From Fulvitalea axinellae (GTDB lineage: Bacteria; Bacteroidota; Bacteroidia; Cytophagales; Cyclobacteriaceae): DNA of 64,000 bases. This document shows, one piece after another, positions 25,326-33,078 of this stretch (positions within the stretch are counted from its first letter, which is position 1; each line of letters opens with the position of its first letter). Position numbers and translations under genes: made by a program. The stretch covers positions 4,692,010 through 4,756,009 of the forward strand of contig NZ_AP025314.1 in the NCBI RefSeq assembly GCF_036492835.1, read 5' to 3'. The notes beneath the pieces were generated by a model, which made no database searches, was not told the origin of the DNA, and was given only the letters and a program-made list of their open reading frames with translations.

Positions 25326-26231
25326 TTCTCTTCTTCTCATCTTACCCGCAGGGATACCGAACATCATCTTGAATCGACGGCAGAAGTAAGCGGTATCCTT
25401 GTACCCCACCTCTTTTCCGATTTCGCGGATACTCTTCTTGGTAGTTCTCAACAGGTTTACAGCCTTCTCCATACGCTGGTACTCGATGTAATCTTGAGGG
25501 TTGATACCCGTCAACATCTTGAAATACTGACCAACATAATCCTCAGACACGTTCGCAACGTTTGCCAAGATCTTGTTTGAAAGATCACCCGACAGGTTCT
25601 CTTTGATATAAGAGAAGATATCGATAAGTCTTGGATCCTTGAAGTATGTGCTGTTCGTAGCCAATTGCTCCACGAAGAGCCTGTTCTTGATGATGTAACG
25701 AACAACCTCAACCACAAGGTATTCGGTGTTGATCTTCACTACACGCTCGCTACCGGCCAATTCCGATACGTTTTCCTTGAGCATCGTACGCATAATCTGG
25801 GTAATGCGGTCCGATTTCTCGATAATGAAAGGAGGGATATCAAGCGAGTTGAAGAAGTTTACCGAATCAAAAACCTTAGCTTCGAAAGTAATGTAGCTGT
25901 AGTTTTCAGAAACCGTATCCTCAAGTTCCGAATAGTGGAAGCTCTTGAAATAGTCACCTTTACGAGTAATGAAATCGTCGTTTGTCAGCGAATCGCCTTT
26001 TCCTTGACCATAGTGGATCGGCATCATGCGTCCACCAGGCACAAAAAGGATTTGACCTTCTTTCACCTTCTCATTATTCTCACCAAAACGAATCTCGCCT
26101 TTGTTTAGAATAATGATCGTGTTATCGACATCGTAGAAATTCGAAATCGACAAAGGTTGCAATATTTTGATGTTCTTGGCCTTCTTGAACTTTACGCCTA
26201 ACGACTCGATGATCTTATTATAATCTTCCAT
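25308..26231 (-). CDS. AraC-family transcriptional regulator
   Basis: 307-residue regulator. The N-terminal part (~residues 20-85) is cupin-like (ISNFYDVDNTIIILNKGEIRFGENNEKVKEGQILFVPGG), and the C-terminal ~100 residues carry two helix-turn-helix motifs (NKILANVANVSEDYVGQYFKMLTG, IREIGKEVGYKDTAYFCRRFKMMFG). Homologues of this form occur as single conserved copies in many Bacteroidota, from memory. Its last six codons lie antisense to the end of GGGPS. A promoter with an exact TAnnTTTGC lies about 115 bases upstream. Confidence 0.92.
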   Translation of the reverse strand: MEDYNKIIESLGVKFKKAKNIKILQPLSISNFYDVDNTIIILNKGEIRFGENNEKVKEGQILFVPGGRMMPIHYGQGKGDSLTNDDFITRKGDYFKSFHYSELEDTVSENYSYITFEAKVFDSVNFFNSLDIPPFIIEKSDRITQIMRTMLKENVSELAGSERVVKINTEYLVVEVVRYIIKNRLFVEQLATNSTYFKDPRLIDIFSYIKENLSGDLSNKILANVANVSEDYVGQYFKMLTGINPQDYIEYQRMEKAVNLLRTTKKSIREIGKEVGYKDTAYFCRRFKMMFGIPAGKMRRRESLMNI

Positions 26232-27065
26232 ATCCGTTAGCTTGGTTTTAGGTATTTAACTCTTCTATTATATGAGCCGCAATCCAGGTCCTAGCAAGTA
26301 AGGTTGAACTTGAAATTGCCCCAATGGCGGCGTATTGCAATAGTGCAAATTTAATGTTTTGATTCTTTTCAAGTAAGATTGCAAGACTTTTTTTTATCCC
26401 AAATCCACAGAATGAACCCACTAATTTCACTTTTGTTTTTACAAGGTCAAAAAAATATACGTTTTAATACATTTCTAGTTGCTCTTCTCATTATAAAATA
26501 CTCGAAAAAAAAGCCGGTAGGGGTGTAAATTCGCTTTTCGGATAACCAGCTCAAATCACGCTTCAACTCAGCCACTTGTATCCAACAAGGATATCCGAAC
26601 CCCTTCAGCAGTTATATCTGAGGGCTTTATATTCCCAAAATCCTTCTAATGTTCTAGAGTGAAAAAATACGAGAACTGCGGTATATGGATTAAATCACAT
26701 TTATATCCTATCTATTGCCTTTTTGATAGGTCCCGAATAAACAATCGAATCGGTATTGATCCGCAAACCATACATGTAAGATCCGCAACCTATTTACTTT
26801 TTTTATCGACAACTAATTCTGTTGTAAAGACAATCTATACATCTATTACTTTTTTTCGCTCTCTAAAAACCATTTTTACCAATTTGAAATTTATCAGGAT
26901 ATTAGCGGGCACAAAGTCTTTCCGTTTTGTCTTTTACCAAGCCTCATACTCCCCTAAATCAGGTTAACCGAGAAAAATAGTTGAAAGTTTGATACAAAAG
27001 GCGGTTCTTTGCGGCGCCAATCCATAGGTGGCACGAGATCAGAAAAGCTTAAATTACAGGAATAT
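26232..27065. other. AT-rich intergenic region
   Basis: 834 bases, the longest gap in the window. Apart from the AraC promoter I find no gene. A 102-codon frame at 26659-26967 begins with GTG and has a biased, AT-driven composition, so I do not call it. An imperfect hairpin (CCCCTTCAG...CTGAGGGC, ~26600-26622) is the only clear secondary structure and might mark a small transcript. Confidence 0.5.
26345..26372 (-). promoter_or_regulatory. Promoter of the AraC gene
   Basis: Minus strand TTG (26372-26370), 16 bases, TAAATTTGC (26353-26345), an exact match for TAnnTTTGC. The predicted leader is about 105 bases. Confidence 0.6.
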
Positions 27066-27341
27066 ATGAGTACCGACCACGAAGAACAGATAGCGAGGTT
27101 CAAAGAAAAACTCGAAGCCCAACACAAATTCCCAGGGCCGTATTTATTCAAATTCATTGTTCCCTCCGCAAAAATCGCCGAACTGAAAGGCAAGGTATTA
27201 AAAGGGGTTTCGTGGATTGAGAAACCTTCCAGAAACGGGCGCTTCGTTTCGCTTACCGCCAAGGTTAGGGTAAAATCAAGCGACGAAGTGATTCAGGTTT
27301 ACCAAAAAGCTAAAGAAGTTGAGGGGTTGATGTCTCTCTAA
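27066..27341 (+). CDS. DUF493 family protein (YbeD-like)
   Basis: 91 residues with the ACT-like fold of the DUF493/YbeD family: FPGPYLFKFIVPSAKIAEL, GRFVSLTAKVRVKSSDEVIQVYQKAKEVEGL. Family function is unsettled; in E. coli the YbeD gene lies next to lipoate-transfer genes, but that context is absent here. Start at 27066 (MSTDHEEQ) taken over upstream codons that are not protein-like. Confidence 0.85.
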   Translation: MSTDHEEQIARFKEKLEAQHKFPGPYLFKFIVPSAKIAELKGKVLKGVSWIEKPSRNGRFVSLTAKVRVKSSDEVIQVYQKAKEVEGLMSL

Positions 27342-27360
27342 AAACAAGCGGTTTTAACAA

Positions 27361-27398
27361 CGAAAAAGGGCTTCCACTGCAGTGAAAGCCCTTTTTCG
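27361..27398 (+). terminator. Bidirectional terminator between DUF493 gene and hemA
   Basis: CGAAAAAGGGCTTCCACT and AGTGAAAGCCCTTTTTCG, one mismatch, loop of two to four bases, between convergent genes. Confidence 0.9.
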
Positions 27399-27418
27399 TT
27401 TGTTCTGGAAAGATTCGG

Positions 27419-28714
27419 TTAGCCGTTTGCGGCCATTTCTTCTTGTCCTTGTCGGGCAACGTCTTTTTCCAAATCAAACAAATCGTTAAGTGCGCCTATC
27501 AAGGTTGCGGCATCGTCGCGTTTACAGGCCGCTTTGAGCTGCAATACCGGCAACTTGATGATTTTCTGAATCATCGCCTTTGTCGCCTTATCTATGAGAG
27601 CGGCTTCTTTGTCGCTTGCGTTTTTCTTGAAACGGGCAACGGACTCTTCCCGAATTTCCTCCAAGGTCTGTTTCATCCGTTGGATGGTAGGGGAGAAGGT
27701 CATGTTTCTCGACCACTCGTTGAAATCCGCAATGGACTCTTCAATTATGGCTTCCACGGCGGGAATAGCCTCAATTCTTTTTTGCTGGGCTTTTCCAGCC
27801 TGGGCCGCCAACGTATCGATATCGTACAGCGTTGCGCCGGGAACTTGTTCCACTTCCGGCTCAATACTACGCGGTACGGAAAGGTCAATAAAGTGTTTGT
27901 AGCCTGGAATATCCATCTCAGCCACAAAGCTTTGCGTGATAAAAGGCTCGTCACGGGCCACCGAGCAGATGATAATGTCGCAACTCTTGATCGCGTTTTC
28001 AACATCGGTGAAATCCCAGGTCTCAAAACCGCACTCTTGAGCCAGCGCCTCGGCTTTGGAATAGGTCCGGTTGGTTACGTAAACCGTTCCGTTTACGGCG
28101 CCTGTCAGGTTACGGCAAACATCCGTTCCGATTTCCCCGATACCGAGCACCAAGATCTTGGGTTGTATAAACTGCGTGGCATGCCGTTCAGCCATTTCCG
28201 AAGCAACGTAGGCCACGGAGGCTCCGCCGTCACGGAAAGCTGTTTCCAGCGTCACTCTTTTATTAGTATAGAAAACGGCGTGTAATAAGCGGTGCACCAA
28301 CGGTCCGGAGCATCCCTCGTCCGCAGACCACTGGTAAGCTCTTTTCACTTGGTTCGAAATCTGGATATCGCCAACCACTTTTGCTTCCAGCCCCATCGCT
28401 ACGCGAAAAAGGTATCTTAAAGCTTCCTGATGATCGGTGATCGACCAAAAATGCGAAGAATATTCCCTTCCGTGGCCCAAGGCTTTTACGCAACACAGCA
28501 ACTGCACTAGCTCTTCCTTCAGGTCAGAGTCTGAGCAATAGTAGATTTCCGTCCTGTTGCAGGTAGAGATGGCAAACACCTCGCTCACGCCCAAATGCTC
28601 TTTGGCGAAGCCCACAAAACGTCTGCATCCGGCCTCGTCCAAGGCCACTTTTTCCCTGATTTCAATGGGCGCTTTTTTGAAAGAAAGCCCCACCACTTTA
28701 AAGTTATTGAACAT
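27419..28714 (-). CDS. hemA: Glutamyl-tRNA reductase
   Basis: NADPH enzyme that reduces glutamyl-tRNA-Glu to glutamate-1-semialdehyde, the first committed step of tetrapyrrole synthesis. 431 residues. Catalytic Cys52 lies in AISTCNRTEIYY; the substrate domain begins KVVGLSFKKAPIEIREKVAL; the NADPH domain holds ILVLGIGEIGTDVCRNL and YVTNRTYSKAEALA; the C-terminal dimerisation helices run from ~310. No other heme gene is next to it. Its 3' end shares a terminator with the DUF493 gene. Confidence 0.97.
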   Translation of the reverse strand: MFNNFKVVGLSFKKAPIEIREKVALDEAGCRRFVGFAKEHLGVSEVFAISTCNRTEIYYCSDSDLKEELVQLLCCVKALGHGREYSSHFWSITDHQEALRYLFRVAMGLEAKVVGDIQISNQVKRAYQWSADEGCSGPLVHRLLHAVFYTNKRVTLETAFRDGGASVAYVASEMAERHATQFIQPKILVLGIGEIGTDVCRNLTGAVNGTVYVTNRTYSKAEALAQECGFETWDFTDVENAIKSCDIIICSVARDEPFITQSFVAEMDIPGYKHFIDLSVPRSIEPEVEQVPGATLYDIDTLAAQAGKAQQKRIEAIPAVEAIIEESIADFNEWSRNMTFSPTIQRMKQTLEEIREESVARFKKNASDKEAALIDKATKAMIQKIIKLPVLQLKAACKRDDAATLIGALNDLFDLEKDVARQGQEEMAANG

Positions 28715-28735
28715 ACGCGCTCCTATTCCTTCTCC

Positions 28736-28743
28736 AAAAATAG
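28736..28743 (-). promoter_or_regulatory. hemA: Possible -7 element of hemA
   Basis: TATTTTTG on the minus strand fits TAnnTTTG, 22 bases before the hemA start; no clear upstream TTTG. Weak on its own. Confidence 0.3.
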
Positions 28744-28879
28744 CTGTTTAAAAGGAGAATAAGGGTATCCGACTCCTGTACCGCCAGTAATTTAGACGCT
28801 GTCCAAATAATCAGCCAGAATTCGATTAAACCTAGACTACCAACCACTTACGAAGAATGGTCTTAAAACAGGCTTTCCC

Positions 28880-29515
28880 CTACCAAATAGACAAGTACAA
28901 TATCGCCGCCAGAATGTACATAAGGAGATACCCCGAAAAGCGCTTCTTCTCGAAGAACTTCAAGGCCGTTCCCAAAGACCTTTTCATGCGGACTATACTG
29001 TATGACTCGTCAAGCAATAAATGAACGACGTAACCGACTAAAAATGATGCGCATGACAGTAAAATAAAGTCCTTATTCATTCTCGACAAGCTTAACTCCT
29101 TTCTGTATTCGTTCAAAAACAGGATCAGGTTGCCTACCATACCGGAAATTACCAAGCCGGCCGGCACCGAATGGAACAGTCCCCGGTGCGTAGTGATTTT
29201 GCTGAAAACAGGGCGTATCAGATAGCGGCTGACAGCCCAGGACCCGAATACCAAAGTCATCACTTGGTAATATTCCAATCGCTTAAAAAGTATGGCCGAG
29301 CACAAGACCCCGATAAGAATGCCCATATAATGGAAAAATTTCCGGGTGATAACCGCCCGATTCGCATCAATATCCGGCATCAGACTTCCGATATAACAGG
29401 TCAAGCCCAAAATCACTCCTTCAGGCGGTTTGGTCTTTGTCAGCTCGATCGAGGCCACCGTAACCGCCACGCCCGCACATATCCCCGCTATAGAATGGCC
29501 TGTGAATCCCGGCAT
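28880..29515 (-). CDS. Membrane-bound metal-dependent hydrolase (YdjM/DUF457-like)
   Basis: 211 residues, about four to five membrane helices. Conserved motifs of the YdjM (LexA-regulated, membrane-bound hydrolase) family are visible: MPGFTGHSIAG with early histidine, GSLMPDIDANRAVI (acidic metal site), FSKITTHRGLFHSVPAG (HRGxxHS) and LLLDESYS. These suggest a metal site near the membrane surface, substrate unknown. Lies between hemA and the metY leader, divergent from the latter. Confidence 0.82.
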   Translation of the reverse strand: MPGFTGHSIAGICAGVAVTVASIELTKTKPPEGVILGLTCYIGSLMPDIDANRAVITRKFFHYMGILIGVLCSAILFKRLEYYQVMTLVFGSWAVSRYLIRPVFSKITTHRGLFHSVPAGLVISGMVGNLILFLNEYRKELSLSRMNKDFILLSCASFLVGYVVHLLLDESYSIVRMKRSLGTALKFFEKKRFSGYLLMYILAAILYLSIW

Positions 29516-29716
29516 ATCCGCTATAAATTTTGGTTGAAAACAATACCACTAAAAAATGATTAGCGAATTTATGCTTAATAATTTTTTTCGCAAAGTAATG
29601 TCCAGCAAACCGGAAAAATTAGCTCTAACAGGAATTATGACACCATATTTAGCCTTATCTCTTGCAAATGTCGATAGGGCTTGAAATTATAATTTTGAAA
29701 AAAATCGAGCGAATCT

Positions 29717-29747
29717 TTTGTCATATCTCAATTATTACCCACTTTTG
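29717..29747 (+). promoter_or_regulatory. Promoter of the metY transcript
   Basis: TTTG (29717-29720), 19 bases, CACTTTTG (29740-29747), one mismatch from TAnnTTTG. It would start transcription about 30 bases before the riboswitch. Confidence 0.5.
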
Positions 29748-29784
29748 TTTCCACAAACGTATCAGTTACAGTTCAGCTGTCACT

Positions 29785-29883
29785 GGTTTATACAGAAGAG
29801 CGGAGAGACAGGCTCGATGAAGCTCTAGCAACCTGGCCCCAGCTAAGGTGCTAATTCCTGACCTGAACAAGGAAATATAAATT
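29785..29883 (+). ncRNA. SAM-I (S-box) riboswitch upstream of metY
   Basis: The segment matches the S-box core: GAAGAGCGGAGAGACAGGC, the hallmark CGATGAAGC...TAGCAACC and AAGGTGCTAATTCC in order, with the outer stem P1 formed by GTTTATA (from ~29785) and TATAAAT (to ~29883). The aptamer binds S-adenosylmethionine and represses sulfur-amino-acid genes when SAM is plentiful. It stands 300 bases before metY. No classic intrinsic terminator with a T run follows directly, so control may act elsewhere in the leader. Confidence 0.92.
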
Positions 29884-29887
29884 AGTC

Positions 29888-30016
29888 ATGGTCATGAAAA
29901 CTAAGAAGAACTTACCTACTCAACAAACAACGCCAACCCAAGGCGTGGTAACTGTTACGCAAATCATCAATACTCCTTCCCAGTATATGCGAATGCGCTG
30001 TTTGCGCGTATCGTAA
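29888..30016 (+). CDS. Small ORF in the metY leader, Met/Cys-ended (possible leader peptide)
   Basis: A 42-codon frame begins five bases after the riboswitch: MVMKTKKNLP at the start and QYMRMRCLRVS at the end. Methionines at 1, 3, 34 and 36 and a cysteine at 38 sit close to the stop, where a translating ribosome would report Met/Cys supply. Two hairpins follow: GCCGG...CCGGC (30042-30059) and TGTGGT...ACCACA (30094-30110). I do not recognise the peptide; the leader role is inference from placement and composition. Confidence 0.45.
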   Translation: MVMKTKKNLPTQQTTPTQGVVTVTQIINTPSQYMRMRCLRVS

Positions 30017-30181
30017 ACCTCTACCCCGACATTTATACGTCGCCGGAAGTTTTGCCGGCCCTCGTGTATCCGCCTACATCTTTTTGTGGCGCATGTGGTA
30101 CAAAACCACACCTGAAGTTACATTCCGAACATTCTGTTTGCGATTAATCAAAGAAACCTCCAATCCTAAAATACACTTCCC

Positions 30182-31510
30182 ATGTCTACTCCTTTGAACT
30201 TCGAGACACTACAATTACACGCCGGCCAAGAACCAGATCCAACAACCGGATCACGCGCCGTGCCGATTTATCAAACCACGTCTTACGTTTTTAACAACGC
30301 CGAACACGGCGCCAATCTCTTCGCTCTGAAGGAGTTTGGAAACATCTATACTCGTCTGATGAATCCGACTACGGATGTTTTTGAAAAAAGAATTGCCGCT
30401 CTGGAAGGCGGAGTCGCCGCTTTGGCCACCGCATCCGGACAGGCCGCGCAGTTTATCGCCTTGAACAACATCGTAAACGCGGGTGACAACATCGTATCAA
30501 GCTGCTTCCTCTACGGTGGCACTTACAACCAATTCAAAGTGGCTTTCAAGCGTTTGGGCGTAGACGTTCGCTTCACTGAAGACAACGAAGCCGAAAGCTA
30601 CGAAAAGCTTATCGACGCTGACACCAAGGCCATTTACCTCGAAACTATCGGCAACCCGGCTTTTGATGTTGCGGATTTCGAAGCTATCGCGGCGGTAGCC
30701 AAAAAGCACGACATTCCGTTGGTTGTGGACAACACCTTCGGCGCCGGCGGTTACTTGTTCCGCCCGTTGGAGCATGGCGCAAACATCGTTACGGCGTCGG
30801 CCACTAAGTGGATCGGCGGACACGGCACCAGCATCGGCGGCGTGATCATCGACGGCGGTAACTACAACTGGGGCAACGGAAAATTCCCGCAATTCTCCGA
30901 GCCTTCGGAAGGATACCACGGGCTGAACTTCTGGGAAGTTTTCGGCGCTGACGGGCCTTTCGGAAACATCGCTTTCATAATCCGCGCAAGGGTGGAAGGC
31001 CTCCGCGACTTCGGTCCGGCCATCAGCCCGTTCAACGCTTTCCAGCTTTTGCAGGGAATCGAAACGCTTTCGCTCCGCGTAGACCGCACGGTAAGCAACG
31101 CTTTGGAAATCGCCAAGTGGCTTGAGTCTCATGAGGCCGTAGCCAAGGTGAATTATCCGGGACTGGAATCGAGCCCGTCGCACGAAAACGCCAAGAAATA
31201 CCTCAAGCGCGGTTTCGGCGGCGTACTTACCTTCGAACTTAAAGGCGACAAGGCCAAGGCCGAGGAATTCGTAAACTCATTGGAGCTGATTAGCCATTTG
31301 GCCAACGTGGGCGACGCGAAAACGCTGATCATCCACCCGGCTTCCACTACTCACCAGCAACTTACCGACGAGGAGCAACTCGCGGCCGGCGTAAAGCCAA
31401 CCACTCTGCGCCTCTCGGTCGGCATCGAGCATATCGACGATATCAAAGCCGATATCGAAAAGGCTCTGGCCAAAACCACTGCTTCAGCAACCGCCGAAGC
31501 ATCCTGTTGA
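30182..31510 (+). CDS. metY: O-acetylhomoserine sulfhydrylase (aminocarboxypropyltransferase)
   Basis: PLP enzyme that converts O-acetylhomoserine and sulfide to homocysteine, so sulfur enters methionine directly. 442 residues; PLP lysine Lys209 in VTASATKWIGGHGTS, plus YQTTSYVF, YTRLMNPTTDVFEKRIAALEGG and the C-terminal HPASTTHQQL...RLSVGIEH. The first gene of a two-gene unit with metX, which makes its substrate, 72 bases downstream. Controlled by the SAM riboswitch in its leader. Confidence 0.96.
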   Translation: MSTPLNFETLQLHAGQEPDPTTGSRAVPIYQTTSYVFNNAEHGANLFALKEFGNIYTRLMNPTTDVFEKRIAALEGGVAALATASGQAAQFIALNNIVNAGDNIVSSCFLYGGTYNQFKVAFKRLGVDVRFTEDNEAESYEKLIDADTKAIYLETIGNPAFDVADFEAIAAVAKKHDIPLVVDNTFGAGGYLFRPLEHGANIVTASATKWIGGHGTSIGGVIIDGGNYNWGNGKFPQFSEPSEGYHGLNFWEVFGADGPFGNIAFIIRARVEGLRDFGPAISPFNAFQLLQGIETLSLRVDRTVSNALEIAKWLESHEAVAKVNYPGLESSPSHENAKKYLKRGFGGVLTFELKGDKAKAEEFVNSLELISHLANVGDAKTLIIHPASTTHQQLTDEEQLAAGVKPTTLRLSVGIEHIDDIKADIEKALAKTTASATAEASC

Positions 31511-31582
31511 AACTGAAATAACTGGTTCCCTTCCGGCGGTGGCGCCTCCGGAAGGAACCGTAGCATTATAATCCGGTAGGAG

Positions 31583-32659
31583 ATGACAAAGCACCACACT
31601 TTTATATACGATCAGGAGTTTGAACTCGAAAGCGGGCAATCTTTGCCTGAGTTTCGCCTCCGCTACACTACTTTCGGCAAGCTTAACGAAGCCAAGGACA
31701 ACATTATCTGGGTATGCCACGCCTTTACCGGCAGCTCGGATTTCACCGATTGGTGGAAGGGTATGTTTGGCCCGGGCATGCTTTACGATCCCGAAAGACA
31801 CTTTGTCATCTGCGCCAACGCCATTGGCGGATGCTACGGTTCCACAGGTCCTCTTTCTGTAGATCCAAATAAAAGCAGACCATATTTCCACGATTTCCCG
31901 TCTGTCACAAACCGTGACATTATCAGGGCTTTCGACAAATTGCGTCAGCATTTGGGCTTCGAAAAGCTCCATACGCTGATCGGTTGCTCGATGGGCGGAC
32001 AGCAGGCATTGGAATGGGCTGTTCTTAACCCGGGGCTTTCGGAACACTTGATCGTAATCGGTTCCAACGCGAAACACTCGCCTTGGGGTATTGCCTTCAA
32101 CGAGTCGCAACGGATGGCTATTGAGCAAGACCCGACTTGGCAGCTCTACACCGCCCACGCCGGAATGGAAGGCATGAAGGTGGCGCGCTCCATCGCGCTG
32201 ATTTCGTATAGGAATTACCAGACTTACGACAAGACGCAGTACGAAACCGATAATACTAAGACTGACGACTTCAAGGCGTCGTCTTACCAAAGATACCAGG
32301 GCTTAAAATTAGCCAACCGCTTCAACGCTTTCACGTACTGGACGCTTTCCAAAGCCATGGATTCGCAAAACGTGGGACGCGGACGCGACGGCGTGCTGGA
32401 AGCTTTGGCCACGGTCAAGGCCAAGGCGCTGTTTATAGGTATGAGTTCGGATTTGCTCTTCCCTATGCAGGAACAGCATTTTCTCACCAAGAATGTGCCC
32501 GGCGCCGTATTCGAGCCCATCCATTCCGACTTCGGCCACGACGGCTTCCTGTTGGAAACGGAGCAGCTCACCGATAAAATCAGGGCTTTCTATTGGAGAG
32601 GTCTCCGGGAAAACCGTCGTCGCAAGCCTGCCGAGAGGTTGGTGACGGTAGGTGTCTAA
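31583..32659 (+). CDS. metX: Homoserine O-acetyltransferase
   Basis: Alpha/beta hydrolase-fold enzyme that acetylates homoserine from acetyl-CoA, producing the substrate of metY. 358 residues; catalytic triad Ser136 (LIGCSMGGQQALEW), Asp290 (GMSSDLLFP) and His319 (SDFGHDGFLLE); NAIGGCYGSTGP is also typical. Co-transcribed with metY, thus under the same riboswitch. Followed by a strong terminator. Confidence 0.96.
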   Translation: MTKHHTFIYDQEFELESGQSLPEFRLRYTTFGKLNEAKDNIIWVCHAFTGSSDFTDWWKGMFGPGMLYDPERHFVICANAIGGCYGSTGPLSVDPNKSRPYFHDFPSVTNRDIIRAFDKLRQHLGFEKLHTLIGCSMGGQQALEWAVLNPGLSEHLIVIGSNAKHSPWGIAFNESQRMAIEQDPTWQLYTAHAGMEGMKVARSIALISYRNYQTYDKTQYETDNTKTDDFKASSYQRYQGLKLANRFNAFTYWTLSKAMDSQNVGRGRDGVLEALATVKAKALFIGMSSDLLFPMQEQHFLTKNVPGAVFEPIHSDFGHDGFLLETEQLTDKIRAFYWRGLRENRRRKPAERLVTVGV

Positions 32660-32700
32660 ACTATCCGAAAAAGTTCAATTTAGGTTGATATCGCAGTTGT

Positions 32701-32733
32701 AAAGCCGGCCCGTAGCGCCGGCTTTTTCTTTTT
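32701..32733 (+). terminator. Terminator of metY-metX
   Basis: AAAGCCGGC, loop CCGTAGC, GCCGGCTTTTTC, 41 bases after the metX stop. Confidence 0.92.
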
Positions 32734-32764
32734 GCCCAAAAAATCGTTTTCTCGCGGAGAAATT

Positions 32765-32911
32765 ACACCGGCATTGGCAGAAATGGTCCCGGCATCGGCA
32801 GAAACCTCACCGGCAAAGGGAAAAACTGTTCCAGCAGGGGCAAAAACAGTAGGGACACGAGCGGATTTTTTGTCGGCACTGGCGGAATTATTACCGGAAC
32901 GGGAAAATATT
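32765..32911. repeat. Degenerate 21-bp tandem repeat, seven units
   Basis: Seven consecutive 21-base units without gaps, from 32765 in steps of 21: each roughly NNNCCGGCANNGGCAGAAANN, e.g. the first two share CCGGCATTGGCAGAAA and CCGGCATCGGCAGAAA. An eighth, weaker unit may precede at 32744. In frame with a TTG at 32732 the array would encode a 7-residue repeat (PALAEMV, PASAETS, PAKGKTV, PAGAKTV...), but that frame starts inside the metX terminator and has no plausible start, so I regard it as non-coding or the decayed end of a repeat protein. The remainder of 32660-33078 holds two terminators and nothing else that I can identify. Confidence 0.75.
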
Positions 32912-33015
32912 ACGTGAAGATTGGCTGAAGATTTTCCTCCCTAAAAAAGAAAAAAGCTCAGAGCGAAGATGGATACGCTATCCGTTTCACTATTCGAAAT
33001 ACAGGAGCAGACATA

Positions 33016-33044
33016 GAAAAAGGGAAGCCCAAAAGGCCCCCCTT
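33016..33044 (-). terminator. Terminator of the sulfatase gene
   Basis: Minus strand AAGGGGGGCC, loop, GGCTTCCCTT with two G-T pairs, then TTTTC, about 35 bases after the stop. Confidence 0.65.
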
Positions 33045-33078
33045 CATTCATTAACAACCCTCTAACTTATTGCTTATA

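Noticed and set aside
26659..26967. 102-codon open frame on the plus strand in the long gap
   Set aside because: Starts with GTG, composition is driven by AT-rich sequence, no family-like motif and no ribosome site.
32732..32917. 61-codon frame over the 21-bp repeat read as a real protein
   Set aside because: Start lies inside the metX terminator; no credible start or signal; better described as a repeat.
32744..32917. CRISPR array
   Set aside because: Units are contiguous 21-mers with no unique spacers and are degenerate; no cas genes.
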